A DNA stretch of 64,000 nucleotides from Acidobacteriota bacterium (GCA_013289825.1 JABCZF010000024.1:1-64000), one strand, 5' to 3'. Positions 54,117 through 62,011 are shown, counted from the stretch's first letter. The notes: a model not told the origin generated them from the letters alone. Translations and numbers: made by a program.

Positions 54117-55532
54117 TCACGGTGGCGGAAGGGTCAGTGGTTTTTTTGAAACCCTGGTAAAGGCGCATGGCTTGGCATCACCGGCTTTGTGTTTGAAGCT
54201 GAAGGGAGCGCAATCGTCTGGACTGATGCCTTCAGGGCTTTTTGCGCCAACCCAAAGCACAATATCGTCGGGCACTTCTGGGTCAAGCGTCACATTTTTC
54301 CTATGCTTAATTGCGGCCTTGGCGAAGCCATCTCGTATCGCTGCGATTTCCGGTTTCATTACACCGAGCGACCCATTCGCGGAAAGTTGCACGTCAATCA
54401 TCGACTCGTAGAAGGGCTCAACGCGGTTGGGACCGATTACTCTCCATCCCGCTGAAGTGAAAACCTTTTTGAACTCTTGAGCATAGCTCCACGTGTTCCC
54501 CCCGCTCGAAGCCATTATTAGAATCTTGTGGCCAGGATACTTCGACAGTTCAGCCTCTATTTGCGACCGCTGCCACTCTGACAAGTGCCGTGTGTCTGGC
54601 AGGGTTTCGGAACCGGGCTGCGGGGTCGGCGCGTCTTCCCTCATTATTGTCAGGGAGCCGTCTGGCAACTGCACGGTATGAGCGGGCGGCTGAAGCCTAT
54701 CCTCAAATTCGAGTGGAATCTTCATCCACCTGTCGCAAGATTGCTTTGAATTCTCAGCGATGTGGTAGCTAGTCGGCAGAAGGCTGTCCCGACATTGGAT
54801 CACTGGTCTACGCAAACCATCGACACTCACCTGCACGGCATACTGCAGCACTTTATGAGTTGCGCTCACTATCAAATGCTGAACGGCCCGTGGGTTTCCA
54901 AAGGATGCGATTGTGATTGTGTAATCTTCATCCCATGGTGTTGATGGGGCAAACCAGAAATATTGCAGCGTTATAAGATTTGACGGTGTGGCGTCAATTT
55001 CAGCAAATTTTGCAACTACGGCGACACCGGACTTGTTGTCGCGCAGTTCTATCTCCACGTTGCTTGGAGTTCGCGGCCCTTCATGTATCACAAAAAAGGC
55101 ACGCCGTTCTCCGTCGATCAAATCGCGAGTCGGAGCAACATATAAATACACAGGCTGCATGACTGACCAGATTGAACTAGCCGCGAAATACAAGAGCGTC
55201 ATGCTTGCTACGGCAGTTGTGCCAAGGCGTGCAATTCTAGGCCAACTTCTGTCAAAGGACCAACGCAAAAACAGGCGCGCCAAGAAGAAAAACGCACAAA
55301 TCCATAACACCCAAGCAACAGCGATACTCCAGGGTCTTTCCTCAGGCACGATGTAGGTCCACGGGATATGTACCAGCGAGATGACAAACGCCCAAAAAAG
55401 GTCGCTGCCATATCTCTTTGTGCGTGGCGTGGATTCGCGCTGAGTCTTTAGAAGTTCTTTAGCGAGCTGACGCGCTTGTTCTCTCCGAACTCGACGACTC
55501 TCGCGGCCACCATAAGGCTGGTTCCTGGACAT
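54117..55532 (-). CDS. Predicted membrane protein with large C-terminal soluble domain
   Basis: A 471-aa protein. A basic N-terminus (SRRVRREQARQLAKELLK) precedes three helices (~45-65, 72-95, 105-125). Residues ~135-330 are a beta-rich domain (RDLIDGERRAFFVIHEGPRTPSNVEIEL); ~330-440 is an alpha/beta domain (GHKILIMASSGGNTWSYAQEFKKVF, SAGWRVIGPNRVEPF, PDDIVLWVGAKSPEG). I do not recognise the family but the last module resembles that of the 357-aa neighbour. Both lie on the minus strand with the tRNA-like segments between them. Confidence 0.6.
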   Translation of the reverse strand: MSRNQPYGGRESRRVRREQARQLAKELLKTQRESTPRTKRYGSDLFWAFVISLVHIPWTYIVPEERPWSIAVAWVLWICAFFFLARLFLRWSFDRSWPRIARLGTTAVASMTLLYFAASSIWSVMQPVYLYVAPTRDLIDGERRAFFVIHEGPRTPSNVEIELRDNKSGVAVVAKFAEIDATPSNLITLQYFWFAPSTPWDEDYTITIASFGNPRAVQHLIVSATHKVLQYAVQVSVDGLRRPVIQCRDSLLPTSYHIAENSKQSCDRWMKIPLEFEDRLQPPAHTVQLPDGSLTIMREDAPTPQPGSETLPDTRHLSEWQRSQIEAELSKYPGHKILIMASSGGNTWSYAQEFKKVFTSAGWRVIGPNRVEPFYESMIDVQLSANGSLGVMKPEIAAIRDGFAKAAIKHRKNVTLDPEVPDDIVLWVGAKSPEGISPDDCAPFSFKHKAGDAKPCAFTRVSKKPLTLPPP

Positions 55533-55645
55533 TTTTGTTAAGTTTACGACAATTAGCGTGTGTCTTTATTGCCCAAATGGAGCAGATTCACTAGAACACC
55601 CGCTTCCTGCACACCAATCAGGAGTCCACCGTGTAGAAATCCGTT

Positions 55646-55858
55646 CTACTCCGCGAATTACAAAAGGAAATCCGGCGTCACGACTTGTCTACGTTTGTGG
55701 ATGACCCGCCAAGTGCTGCGCAGGGCGGCAAAGGCGTCCCCGTGGCCGGTTGCCCTTGCTGTAGGAAACGATTCGGCACAATCGCCCAGTTTCTAGACCA
55801 TTTGACGATCGATGTTCTGCCCGAGATCCTCGACAAATTGTCGGCCGACAGAACGTGA
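55646..55858 (+). CDS. Small zinc-finger-like protein, missed by the ORF track
   Basis: The frame LLRELQKEIRRHDLSTFVDD ... GCPCCRKRFGTIAQFLDHLTIDVLP ... LDKLSADRT is coherent to TGA 55858. CPCCRKRF...FLDHL is a C2H2-like zinc finger variant. Start codon is uncertain: a stop (TAG) lies 9 nt before 55646; the best start is TTG 55685 (57 aa), otherwise the gene has lost its start. The neighbouring track ORF 55560-55796 is in another frame and is a shadow. Confidence 0.5.
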   Translation, partial: LLRELQKEIRRHDLSTFVDDPPSAAQGGKGVPVAGCPCCRKRFGTIAQFLDHLTIDVLPEILDKLSADRT

Positions 55859-55921
55859 GAAAAGGTGTTCCAAAAGTGTTCCATAATACGCTGAACGCCA
55901 GTAGGCGAGATAACGGTTCGT

Positions 55922-56590
55922 ATGCGGCACAGCCTATACAGATACTTCAGTGATCGCAGGTGGGCTGACGAGTTCCTTGACGGCAAAATGCGCTTTCGGT
56001 CGTTGGCCTACTTTCGCGACTATGAAAACGAAAGCGAAGACGAAAAGGTCAGGAAAGATGACAAGGAAGGCAATCTAGTTTTTGGCCCTCCAGAAGGCCT
56101 GCTTATAAACAATCAAACCCAGGGGACTTCTCGCATCCATCCTGGTTTCCGAATGGAATCAAGAACGAAGCAGGCCGAAATCTTTGTGCTTTGCGCGAGC
56201 TCTTGTTTCTCAGAGGAACTTCGCAGTCGATTCGGCGCGGTCGTGTGCGTAGAAATTCTTAAGATTGCAGCGTTTTGCAGGCGGATTCAACGAGCTCTCC
56301 CCCAGAATGCTACATTTTTTGCTGGGAAGGTTATTTACTACGACCCAGGCCAGGGGCCTGAGGAGCGCTGGGCGCTGCCCGATCTGATCGCAAGATCGAA
56401 GTTCAAAGGTTACGAGTGGCAGTATGAGTACAGGTTTCTCTTTTCTCTCACAGATGCACTCGCATTTGAAAATGCGACATACCAATTAGTTCGAGGCAAT
56501 CTTGGCGAAGCTCCGAAACCCGAAGAGCATCTGGACTTCCCAGTGCAAACGAAAAACCTTCGTGACATCTGCCGAATTCGCGAGTTCTAG
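55922..56590 (+). CDS. DUF2971-like protein of unknown function
   Basis: A 222-aa soluble protein. The N-terminus YRYFSDRRWADEFLDGKMRF-RSLAYFRDYENESEDEKVRKD has the 'lyRYfs..W...fl.G.irf.sl.yFRd.Ed..r.D..EG' layout I associate with DUF2971-like proteins; several of these sit in phage-defence or toxin-like islands. The C-terminus has no known motif. It stands alone in the island; its ribosome-binding site is weak. Confidence 0.6.
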   Translation: MRHSLYRYFSDRRWADEFLDGKMRFRSLAYFRDYENESEDEKVRKDDKEGNLVFGPPEGLLINNQTQGTSRIHPGFRMESRTKQAEIFVLCASSCFSEELRSRFGAVVCVEILKIAAFCRRIQRALPQNATFFAGKVIYYDPGQGPEERWALPDLIARSKFKGYEWQYEYRFLFSLTDALAFENATYQLVRGNLGEAPKPEEHLDFPVQTKNLRDICRIREF

Positions 56591-56892
56591 TTTTTCTGCC
56601 ATTATGGGGCTGAGGTAGTTTGCCAGATGAGCCCGTCCGACCTTTCCCTGGTGGGGGTGGATTCTGTGCGCTGCGGGCGCGGCGCTTGCAGCCAAATTCG
56701 CCTTTGGGTACGCCTGGAATAGCTGCTTGTCCATCGCGATGAAATAGCGAGTCGGCGAGCATACGCCGTTGGTTGGGTTGTGTCCATCGTGGTACTCATG
56801 AGCTGGAGCGCTAAAGAGGAGTGGACGGCCACCGGCGACACGCGTCCGCAACGCGAGCGAAGATCGACCAAGCGTTTGGTGACTAACAGAAG

Positions 56893-56942
56893 GTCAAAAA
56901 GCTGTCCTGTTTCGTACAGTATATTTTCCAGTTCTGTGCCAG
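56893..56942 (+). repeat. 50-bp direct repeat, copy 1 of 2
   Basis: Differs from 57233-57282 at five of 50 positions. Core CCTGTTTCGTACAGTATATTTTCC. It is part of the 340-bp tandem duplication. Confidence 0.7.
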
Positions 56943-57037
56943 CCTCAGCGGGCTTGGCCATCTTGATGAGAGTGTCCAGGGTCAAGAACGAAATGGCCAA
57001 GCCTCGGCTTAGCCACGCGGTCTGGGTCAAGGGTTAT
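56893..57037 (+). pseudogene. Degenerate upstream copy of the 120-aa gene (57295-57657)
   Basis: The 50-bp start of this segment is ~90% identical to 57233-57282, exactly 340 bp downstream. After it, CATCTTGATGAGA and a GCCAAGCC[T/C]CG[G/C]CTTAG stretch align with the start of the 120-aa gene (HLDEK...AKPRL versus MAKPRLSHAV). It ends at a stop after ~45 codons-equivalent and frames do not stay aligned, so it is a dead tandem copy. The 142-aa minus ORF (56602-57030) overlapping it has no support. The rest of 56591-57294 shows no gene. Confidence 0.5.
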
Positions 57038-57232
57038 CATTTCTAGTCCAAGTCTATCCACGGCCACGGGTAAGGGCAGTTCGTTGCCCGGCAACCCACT
57101 GCTCACTTGCCGTGCGTTCGCACTTCGGAAGTCTTTTCGCCCTTCTTGCCCGGTGGTCTGCCGTTTCTCTTTGGCGAGTACTGCTTCAGCCCTTCTTCAA
57201 AAGGAACGCCAAGATGTCACCCGAAGCGCAAG

Positions 57233-57282
57233 GGCAAAAAGCTGTACTGTTTCGCACAGTATAATTTCCAGTTATGTGCCAT
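57233..57282 (+). repeat. 50-bp direct repeat, copy 2 of 2, with promoter/operator features
   Basis: Core ACTGT-TTCGC-ACAGT is a perfect inverted repeat that overlaps TATAAT (57260-57265). Copy 1 keeps the arms mostly (CTGT...ACAG) but has TATATT. The segment ends ~13 bp before the TTG start of the 120-aa gene, so it likely holds that gene's promoter and an operator. No -35 consensus was found. Confidence 0.5.
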
Positions 57283-57294
57283 CCTTAGTCAACC

Positions 57295-57657
57295 TTGGTC
57301 CATAAGCAAACGAAGAAACATCTTGATGAGAAGGCACTATCGAACGTCGCGCAGGAACTGGCGAAGCCCCGCCTAGCAGCATCCGTTCGGGAAGGTATTG
57401 AAAAAAGTCCCCTGACCGCTGATGCGAAGTTCCGAAAGGGAGAATTGCTCCACAACCACAACACCAATGAAGACGGCCTAGTCACAAGGGTGTACGAACT
57501 TGAGGGTGCGATTACCTACGAAGTTGCAGTGCCCGTTATACGCGATACTTGGGCTGGCAGCCACTACGTTTCGGATTGGGCTGAGAGTGTGTTAGAGCTT
57601 TCCCGCAATGCCAAGCTGAATTCTTCGGGCAACCCGCCAAGGGACTGGCCTTCTTAG
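57295..57657 (+). CDS. Small soluble protein of unknown function
   Basis: A 120-aa protein from TTG 57295 (no ATG available before a stop). Charged N-terminus (KQTKKHLDEKALSNVAQELAKPRLA) then LLHNHNTNEDGLVTRVYELEGAITYEVAVPVIRDTW, a beta-rich part, and a short tail. The ORF is coherent, with upstream promoter-like sequence and a degenerate tandem copy 340 bp upstream. Function unknown. Confidence 0.55.
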   Translation: MVHKQTKKHLDEKALSNVAQELAKPRLAASVREGIEKSPLTADAKFRKGELLHNHNTNEDGLVTRVYELEGAITYEVAVPVIRDTWAGSHYVSDWAESVLELSRNAKLNSSGNPPRDWPS

Positions 57658-57867
57658 CGGCGTTTTGGAAACCGCTTAACAACACCACGCCGTTGGTTTT
57701 AATTCCTACAGTTACTGTTGAAGTACGATGGCTCTATTGCACTCACCACAACCCGCTGAGATAACCTCTTCACGCTGCGAGACGGCGCAAGGAGAACCCA
57801 AGTGAAAGCCTATTAGCCCAAAGCAGTTGGCGCTGTTCGTAGCAAGATGATGATGCAAGCTTCTTTC

Positions 57868-58200
57868 TGGAACCGCTGGTGGATTCGTTGCTCGCCAATG
57901 GATTGACTGCGGCACAAATTCAGGATGCGGTGGCCGCGTCAGCAAGCCGAGTTCTTCGCGTTTGCCTGTGAGACGCCGAGATGTAAAACTCGGCGCGGCC
58001 AAGATTGACGTGGAAGCACAGCGCATCGCCACGAAGCTCATTGGCCGGCTGACCGTGACCAATCCAGACGCGGTGCCATCAGTGTTCGATAGACGCTGGC
58101 TACCCGCTGCCGCTGCTGCTTGATGGTTTACACCGGGCCTACCGCTTGCAGTCTGCTTCGTGCTGCGACCGGTGCGCGGCAGATCACGGGCTGTGACGCA
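57868..58200 (+). pseudogene. Fragmented gene with ParB/Srx-like 'LLLDGLHRAYRL' motif
   Basis: Three frames succeed each other: FLEPLVDSLLANGLTAAQIQ ... (to a stop at ~57970), then GAAKIDVEAQRIATKLIGRL ... (57974 onward), then AGYPLPLLLDGLHRAYRLQS (58095 onward). The last is the substrate/ATP-loop-like segment (LxDGxHRxYR) of ParB-domain proteins. The pieces run in the same direction, so they are probably one gene broken by at least two frameshifts. The 196-aa minus ORF here is a shadow. Confidence 0.3.
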
Positions 58201-58456
58201 TTGCCCTGCAACAGCCGCTGGCACTGGCGCACGATCTGCGCAAGGTGACCGAGCTTTTTTTTTTCTCACGGCGGTCAAGTCATTTCCCTTGGATGGCGTC
58301 AATCGCGGAGAGCTTCCGGTCTACGTGTGGTTCTGTGCGCGGCATACCTGAATGCAGCACGCAACTCTTCCCGGAAGGGACGCCACAGGTAGGACAGCGG
58401 ACGGAGCAAACTTGTTTGGGCGTCAGGTCTTTCTTTTTCACTTTGGAACGCTACTC

Positions 58457-58480
58457 TAAGACATGTCGCAAAACTGTGCG
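58457..58480 (+). repeat. Imperfect repeat (TAAGACATGTCGCAAAAC), copy 1
   Basis: Shares the 18-20-bp block with 58903-58926; flanks also resemble each other (CGCTAC upstream, CAAC.TGA.ATAA downstream). Probably one arm of a diverged ~445-bp duplication. Confidence 0.5.
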
Positions 58481-58902
58481 ATATGGAACAACTTGAGATA
58501 AAGCTAGCTTGATGACGCGCACCGTGAGACTTTTTACCACTAGGGAACGAAATTTGAAAGTCGACACGTCCCACAAGTCAACTGTTGGCTGAGAACTCGT
58601 GAACAACGAGTAACGCCAGACTGCTGGCAGTGCGTTCATCTACGTAATTTTGATTCTGTTGGTCGCCGGTTGCGGCAATTGCGCCTGCTCCACCGCCAAG
58701 TCGCACCGTAGCGTCTCCGCCTTCGCGTCCGAGCTTGACAGCAGAGGAACTTTGCTCGCCACCGAACATTGGGGAGTACACACGATCTGACTGTAAACGC
58801 ATGGCGGCCCTGAACTGCGCTGCACGGCATGTCAATCAGCGTCAGTATTTGCCCACGGCAAAAGAGGGAGTTCACACAAAGACCAGGGAGCAAGGCGCTA
58901 CA

Positions 58903-58926
58903 TAAGACATGTCGCAAAAAACTGAG
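58903..58926 (+). repeat. Imperfect repeat (TAAGACATGTCGCAAAA), copy 2
   Basis: Second copy of the block at 58457-58480, ~446 bp downstream. Followed by ACTGAGCAATATTGCTCAACT, which contains the inverted repeat GAGCAATATTGCTC, a perfect 14-bp palindrome. Confidence 0.5.
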
Positions 58927-59078
58927 CAATATTGCTCAACTAGATAAGTCTATCCAGATGGCCAACATAGTGAGACAGTTGGTAGTCACCAACGGGCACC
59001 AACGAACCACAGGGAGCGTTTGGTGTGGTGTCCGCACGGAAATAGGTCAAGCGCGTTTGTACCAGAGCAAAGGCTACA

Positions 59079-59405
59079 GTGAAAGACAATCTAGCACGTT
59101 GCGCTGAGCAGCTTCGCAAAGCAGTTCGTTTTCTGGCCAACAGTTCCTGCGCACCCCGAGAGAAGTTGAGGGGGGCGTACGACACTGAGTTTGGAAGCAT
59201 TTGGCACGACGATTTTCCGAACGGCTCTTTGAAAGACGACTACCTAACCATCATAAGCTCGATAATCAAGTCTGATGAGCCTAAAGCTGCCGTAAACATC
59301 GCGGCTATGTCCGATGAACAAGCGCGGACGGTCATACAGCAAATCTGTTCGCTTTCTCAGGCCGCCGCGTACGTGCTGGGCAAACAGAGCAATTCCGAGC
59401 GGTAG
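59079..59405 (+). CDS. Small helical protein of unknown function
   Basis: A 108-aa protein from GTG 59079, mostly alpha-helical by composition (LARCAEQLRKAVRFLANSS, YLTIISSIIKSDEPKAAVNIAAM, ARTVIQQICSLSQAAAYVLG). No family recognised. It precedes the 133-aa gene by 14 bp on the same strand; the two are probably co-transcribed. Confidence 0.5.
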   Translation: MKDNLARCAEQLRKAVRFLANSSCAPREKLRGAYDTEFGSIWHDDFPNGSLKDDYLTIISSIIKSDEPKAAVNIAAMSDEQARTVIQQICSLSQAAAYVLGKQSNSER

Positions 59406-59419
59406 GGGAGAACGCAGAC

Positions 59420-59821
59420 ATGAAAAAGGGAGTGAAGCTGAGAGAGTCTGTGCCGGTCGTAACTGAATACGAAGACGCTTCCGGTTTTCCCGATGAACAA
59501 AATGCCAATTCGTATTGCCGCGAAATGAACGGCTGGAGTTCTGGGTGGACAGTTGAAAAAGTGAAACTGTGTGGGGTGGACAAGTGGAGGGTTGTTTGGC
59601 TAGGAGAGCGTGCCCTTGACACGTGGGAAAAGAAGATCGGCAGCGTGACTTTGACCTATTCGACGGAAGGCACAGTGGGCGTTGGCTACAGTCACAATTG
59701 CGATTGCCGCCGAGGAGAATTGATGACAGGAACCATCACCCATACAACAGGCATACGGTTAACGCGGGATGAAATTGAGAAACTGCCGAGCTTTGCTGAA
59801 TGGGTGGCGCAGTACACCTGA
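59420..59821 (+). CDS. Small protein of unknown function
   Basis: A 133-aa protein. Middle part WTVEKVKLCGVDKWRVVWLGERAL and C-terminal TLTYSTEGTVGVGYSHNCDCRR suggest a beta-rich fold with two Cys (CDC). No family recognised. The start ATG 59420 is preceded by GGGGAG, a fair ribosome-binding site. Partner of the 108-aa gene. Confidence 0.55.
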   Translation: MKKGVKLRESVPVVTEYEDASGFPDEQNANSYCREMNGWSSGWTVEKVKLCGVDKWRVVWLGERALDTWEKKIGSVTLTYSTEGTVGVGYSHNCDCRRGELMTGTITHTTGIRLTRDEIEKLPSFAEWVAQYT

Positions 59822-59879
59822 GGCCGAATGCCTGAAAGGTGCAGAGCTATGTTACCGTCAGGAGTCTGAGGATTCGGCA

Positions 59880-59993
59880 ATGCCCGCAACTAGAATACAT
59901 TTCAAACAGGTTCCCCTGACGGTTGTTAAGAAAATCATGAAATTGCAAGCCAAACAGAAGGAGAGTGCATCGCTTACGGCCAAGCAACGTTGA
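59880..59993 (+). CDS. Tiny basic protein
   Basis: A 37-aa ORF, MPATRIHFKQVPLTVVKKIM..., rich in Lys. The track ORF (59769-59993) starts in unrelated sequence; ATG 59880 gives a compact product. The pattern RIHFKQVPLxVVKKI looks like a real short gene but no family is known to me. Confidence 0.35.
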   Translation: MPATRIHFKQVPLTVVKKIMKLQAKQKESASLTAKQR

Positions 59994-60111
59994 TCGGGCT
60001 TTCCGAACGCGTGCTACTTTTGCAGGAAATTCCTGAGTTGTTTAGAACTTGGTCACTTCACCCCCACGGAAAGACCGGCCTTGTTAGACTGTTTCCTGGA
60101 GGGCCATTCAC

Positions 60112-60330
60112 ATGATTAAAACCGTACCGCGTTTGGTGCGTGCTGATGACTTCGTAGCAGAGACTTATGAGAAGATGGCTACCAACTTACCGCTATCTCA
60201 AACTGGACTAGCTGGTTATTATCGCAGGACCGCGCAAATGTTTAGGGAATCAACCAGACCGGGCATGATGCGAATATGGGAAGAAGAAAGAGTAGAATTT
60301 GTTGAGTCAGACTCTTCCTCTAAGCGTTGA
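60112..60330 (+). CDS. Small protein of unknown function
   Basis: A 72-aa acidic/basic mixed protein (RADDFVAETYEKMATNLPLSQ, YYRRTAQMFRESTRPGMMRIW). GGAGGG 9 nt before ATG supports translation. The two-helix pattern could be a regulatory or antitoxin-like peptide, but no toxin partner was seen. Confidence 0.5.
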   Translation: MIKTVPRLVRADDFVAETYEKMATNLPLSQTGLAGYYRRTAQMFRESTRPGMMRIWEEERVEFVESDSSSKR

Positions 60331-60573
60331 GCGCGCCCACGCCGTGTGGTCGTGCGGTGGCAAGCAGGCAAGCGCCGAAACTGTCCACGTAGAGATGCTC
60401 AGTTAACCCGCGTTCCGAACCGCTGAATGAAGGCTGTTATGGCCAATGGGCCACCATTCAAATCACCAGTAAATACGCGCCGATTCTCACTTTTCCCCTT
60501 TTCGGGGCTCTCCCTCAAAAAACCGTTTTGTCAACCGTTTGTCAACTTCACGATTGGCCGGATGGCACTACAC
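60331..60573. other. Non-coding stretch with small repeats
   Basis: CCCC-TTTT-CGGGG is a short hairpin; CCGTTTTGTCAA is followed directly by CCGTTTGTCAA, a near-perfect 11-12-bp tandem. Such repeats can be recombinase arm sites; no integrase is seen. No coding region was recognised. Confidence 0.35.
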
Positions 60574-60830
60574 TCAGGACGTTAAGACCCTTCGGGTGAA
60601 GCCCGCGCTGCCAAGGTGACCTGAGTGATCAAGAGGAATGATCCAGGAGGAGAAGATGGCCCCATGGATGTGAACCAAGGGACTCGGAAGTTTGGCGTGG
60701 AACAGACCTGCCAAAAAATACGAACGAGCGAAACCAACAAAGACGACTACGGCGACCCAAATCGTCATGGCTGCGAAAAAAATAGTCGTCAGCCCGTTTT
60801 GTAGTGAGTTGACTCCGTTGTGAAGGCTTC
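60574..60830 (-). pseudogene. Fragment of a multi-pass membrane protein
   Basis: Minus-strand translation MTIWVAVVVFVGFARSYFLAG and SPLVHIHGAIFSSWII carries the 'FVGF.RSYFL ... LVHIHGxxFSSW' block of a family of ~200-240-aa uncharacterised membrane proteins that I recall from Acidobacteria. After SSWII the frame changes (FLLITQVTLAARAS is in another frame) and the remaining helices are missing. Both ends are therefore lost. Confidence 0.45.
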
Positions 60831-60872
60831 CGCGATGACGGGCTTGAATCCCTCCGCTCTAAACTCCGCAAC

Positions 60873-61016
60873 ATGACCGAAGCAGACTTGGTTCAGTTTG
60901 GAAAAACACTGCGCGATAAGTGGGACAAGTTTTTGAGCGCCGACCAGAAGAAAAATCTAATCGAGTTGAAAGAAGCTCGGGCGGAATGGAGACGGCGGCA
61001 TCCTAAGCGCCGCTGA
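60873..61016 (+). CDS. 47-aa charged protein, missed by the ORF track
   Basis: MTEADLVQFGKTLRDKWDKFL-SADQKKNLIELKEARAEWRRRHPKRR, a coherent helical, highly charged ORF with a basic tail. No ribosome-binding site is obvious. Overlaps the 3' end of a tiny minus-strand ORF. Confidence 0.4.
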   Translation: MTEADLVQFGKTLRDKWDKFLSADQKKNLIELKEARAEWRRRHPKRR

Positions 61017-61107
61017 CTTCGGTGTCTTTGGTCGGCTTTTTCCGCAAATCCTCCAGCGCGTAGAGCCGATTCAGTTTCGGCAATGTCTTTTCTTGTAGCC
61101 TTGCCAT
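61003..61107 (-). CDS. Tiny basic ORF, doubtful
   Basis: MARLQEKTLPKLNRLYALEDL-RKKPTKDTEVSGA (34 aa) with GGAGG about 10 nt upstream on the minus strand. It convergently overlaps the 47-aa ORF, so at most one of the two may be real. Confidence 0.25.
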   Translation of the reverse strand: MARLQEKTLPKLNRLYALEDLRKKPTKDTEVSGA

Positions 61108-61199
61108 TCCGCGAAACCCTCCGCGTGTCGCGTTTTCAGATGGCGCTTCGAATCGTGATAAAGTGGTGTAGTTATCAATAATTATGGGGAATGTAAGAA

Positions 61200-61580
61200 A
61201 TGGTTGATACAAAAGAGCGAGTCATTCTTGTTGTTGACGATAATCCAGACCATTGTAAAGGGTTTCGAGTTCTTTTGGAGAGTGGTGGATATTCTGTAGT
61301 CGAATGCAAATCGGGAAAAGAGGCATTGGCGGCGCTCGAAAAGAGGAAGTTCGATTTGATGACGCTCGACTTGAGCATGCCCGACGTGGATGGGTTCGAG
61401 GTATTACGGGCGGTTCGCTCCAAACATCCAAAACTCAAGGTGGTGGTGGTATCGGGCTTCCTCCAAGGGAGCATGAATCGGGTCGCCAAGAGGCTGGGAG
61501 CCGTTGTGACACTGGACAAGGACCTGGCTCCAGATTCGCTTCTGCCCGTTGTTGATGACCTCCTCAAGAATCCAGAGTGA
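61200..61580 (+). CDS. Receiver-only response regulator (CheY-like)
   Basis: A 126-aa single receiver domain. Acid pocket DD (ILVVDDNPD), phospho-acceptor Asp in LMTLDLSMPDVDG, Ser/Thr in VVVSGF and Lys in VTLDKDLAP are all intact. No output domain, so it acts as a phosphorelay or diguanylate-free shuttle; no kinase is adjacent. It is one of the better-preserved genes of the island. Confidence 0.9.
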   Translation: MVDTKERVILVVDDNPDHCKGFRVLLESGGYSVVECKSGKEALAALEKRKFDLMTLDLSMPDVDGFEVLRAVRSKHPKLKVVVVSGFLQGSMNRVAKRLGAVVTLDKDLAPDSLLPVVDDLLKNPE

Positions 61581-61649
61581 GTCACTATCAGTCTGGCTGG
61601 AGCCCCTGTAACGGGGCGTTTTGACCTGGCCGTACGTCTGGTGCATTAT

Positions 61650-61681
61650 CTCCGGTTGCGATAAATTTCAAACCGGAGGAA
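61650..61681 (+). promoter_or_regulatory. Hairpin burying the ribosome-binding site of the 79-aa gene
   Basis: CTCCGGTT-N13-AACCGGAG is a perfect 8-bp stem with a 13-nt loop (GCGATAAATTTCA). The 3' strand contains GGAGGA, the ribosome-binding site 3 nt before ATG 61684. When folded it would block initiation, the layout of RNA thermometers and protein-autoregulated leaders. Confidence 0.6.
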
Positions 61682-61683
61682 TC

Positions 61684-61923
61684 ATGAAAATTTTAGCAGC
61701 GATTAAACGCGAACAGAAAAAGCTCGAAAAGCAGTTAGGCAAGTTACAGCACCAATTGAATGGCGTTCGAGCCGCTGCTGAAGCGCTCGGTCATTCCGCG
61801 AGCAAAGAATTGAAAGTCGTTAAGAAGCGCGTGCTGTCCGCTGCGGCCAGGGCCAGGATTGGCAGAGCTACGAAGAAGCGGTGGGCGAAGTTTCGAGCGT
61901 TGAAGAAGAAAGTGGCGGGATGA
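61684..61923 (+). CDS. Small basic coiled-coil protein
   Basis: A 79-aa protein. First half is a heptad-like coiled coil (KREQKKLEKQLGKLQHQLNGV), second half is strongly basic (KVVKKRVLSAAARARIGRATKKRW-AKFRALKKKVAG). The basic tail suggests nucleic-acid binding, possibly a nucleoid-associated or RNA-binding protein. The track ORF begins earlier at 61621, but ATG 61684 is fixed by the GGAGGA site. Translation is probably controlled by the hairpin above. Confidence 0.65.
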   Translation: MKILAAIKREQKKLEKQLGKLQHQLNGVRAAAEALGHSASKELKVVKKRVLSAAARARIGRATKKRWAKFRALKKKVAG

Positions 61924-62011
61924 GTCTGGCGTTCCAACTACACCAACATATCATTCCAATCGAACCGCCGACCAGACGCGTCGATGTGACCGCGAATCGC
62001 GCTACCGCATC

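Larger units (their letters stand above)
58216..59078. other. Gene-poor stretch with a T-tract terminator candidate and a diverged repeat
   Basis: GCGCA-CGATC-TGCGC (near 58226-58240) is followed 14 nt later by a run of ten T's (58255-58264), a weak intrinsic-terminator shape. The segment TAAGACATGTCGCAAAA-CTG at 58457-58480 recurs at 58903-58926. Both frames encode KTCRK-type peptides (SKTCRKTV / HKTCRKKL), so the two may be copies of a small gene tail. Nothing else is recognised. Confidence 0.4.

Noticed and set aside
56602-57030. 142-aa minus ORF
   Set aside because: Part of a repeated segment, no motif, C-terminus Ser/Thr/Arg-rich; weaker than the plus-strand copy relation.
57248-57262. 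LexA/SOS box (CTGT...ACAG)
   Set aside because: The inner spacing is N5 rather than the N8 of enterobacterial LexA, so it is treated as an unassigned operator.
57712-58302. 196-aa minus ORF
   Set aside because: Low-complexity composition and antisense to a degraded plus-strand gene; no motif.
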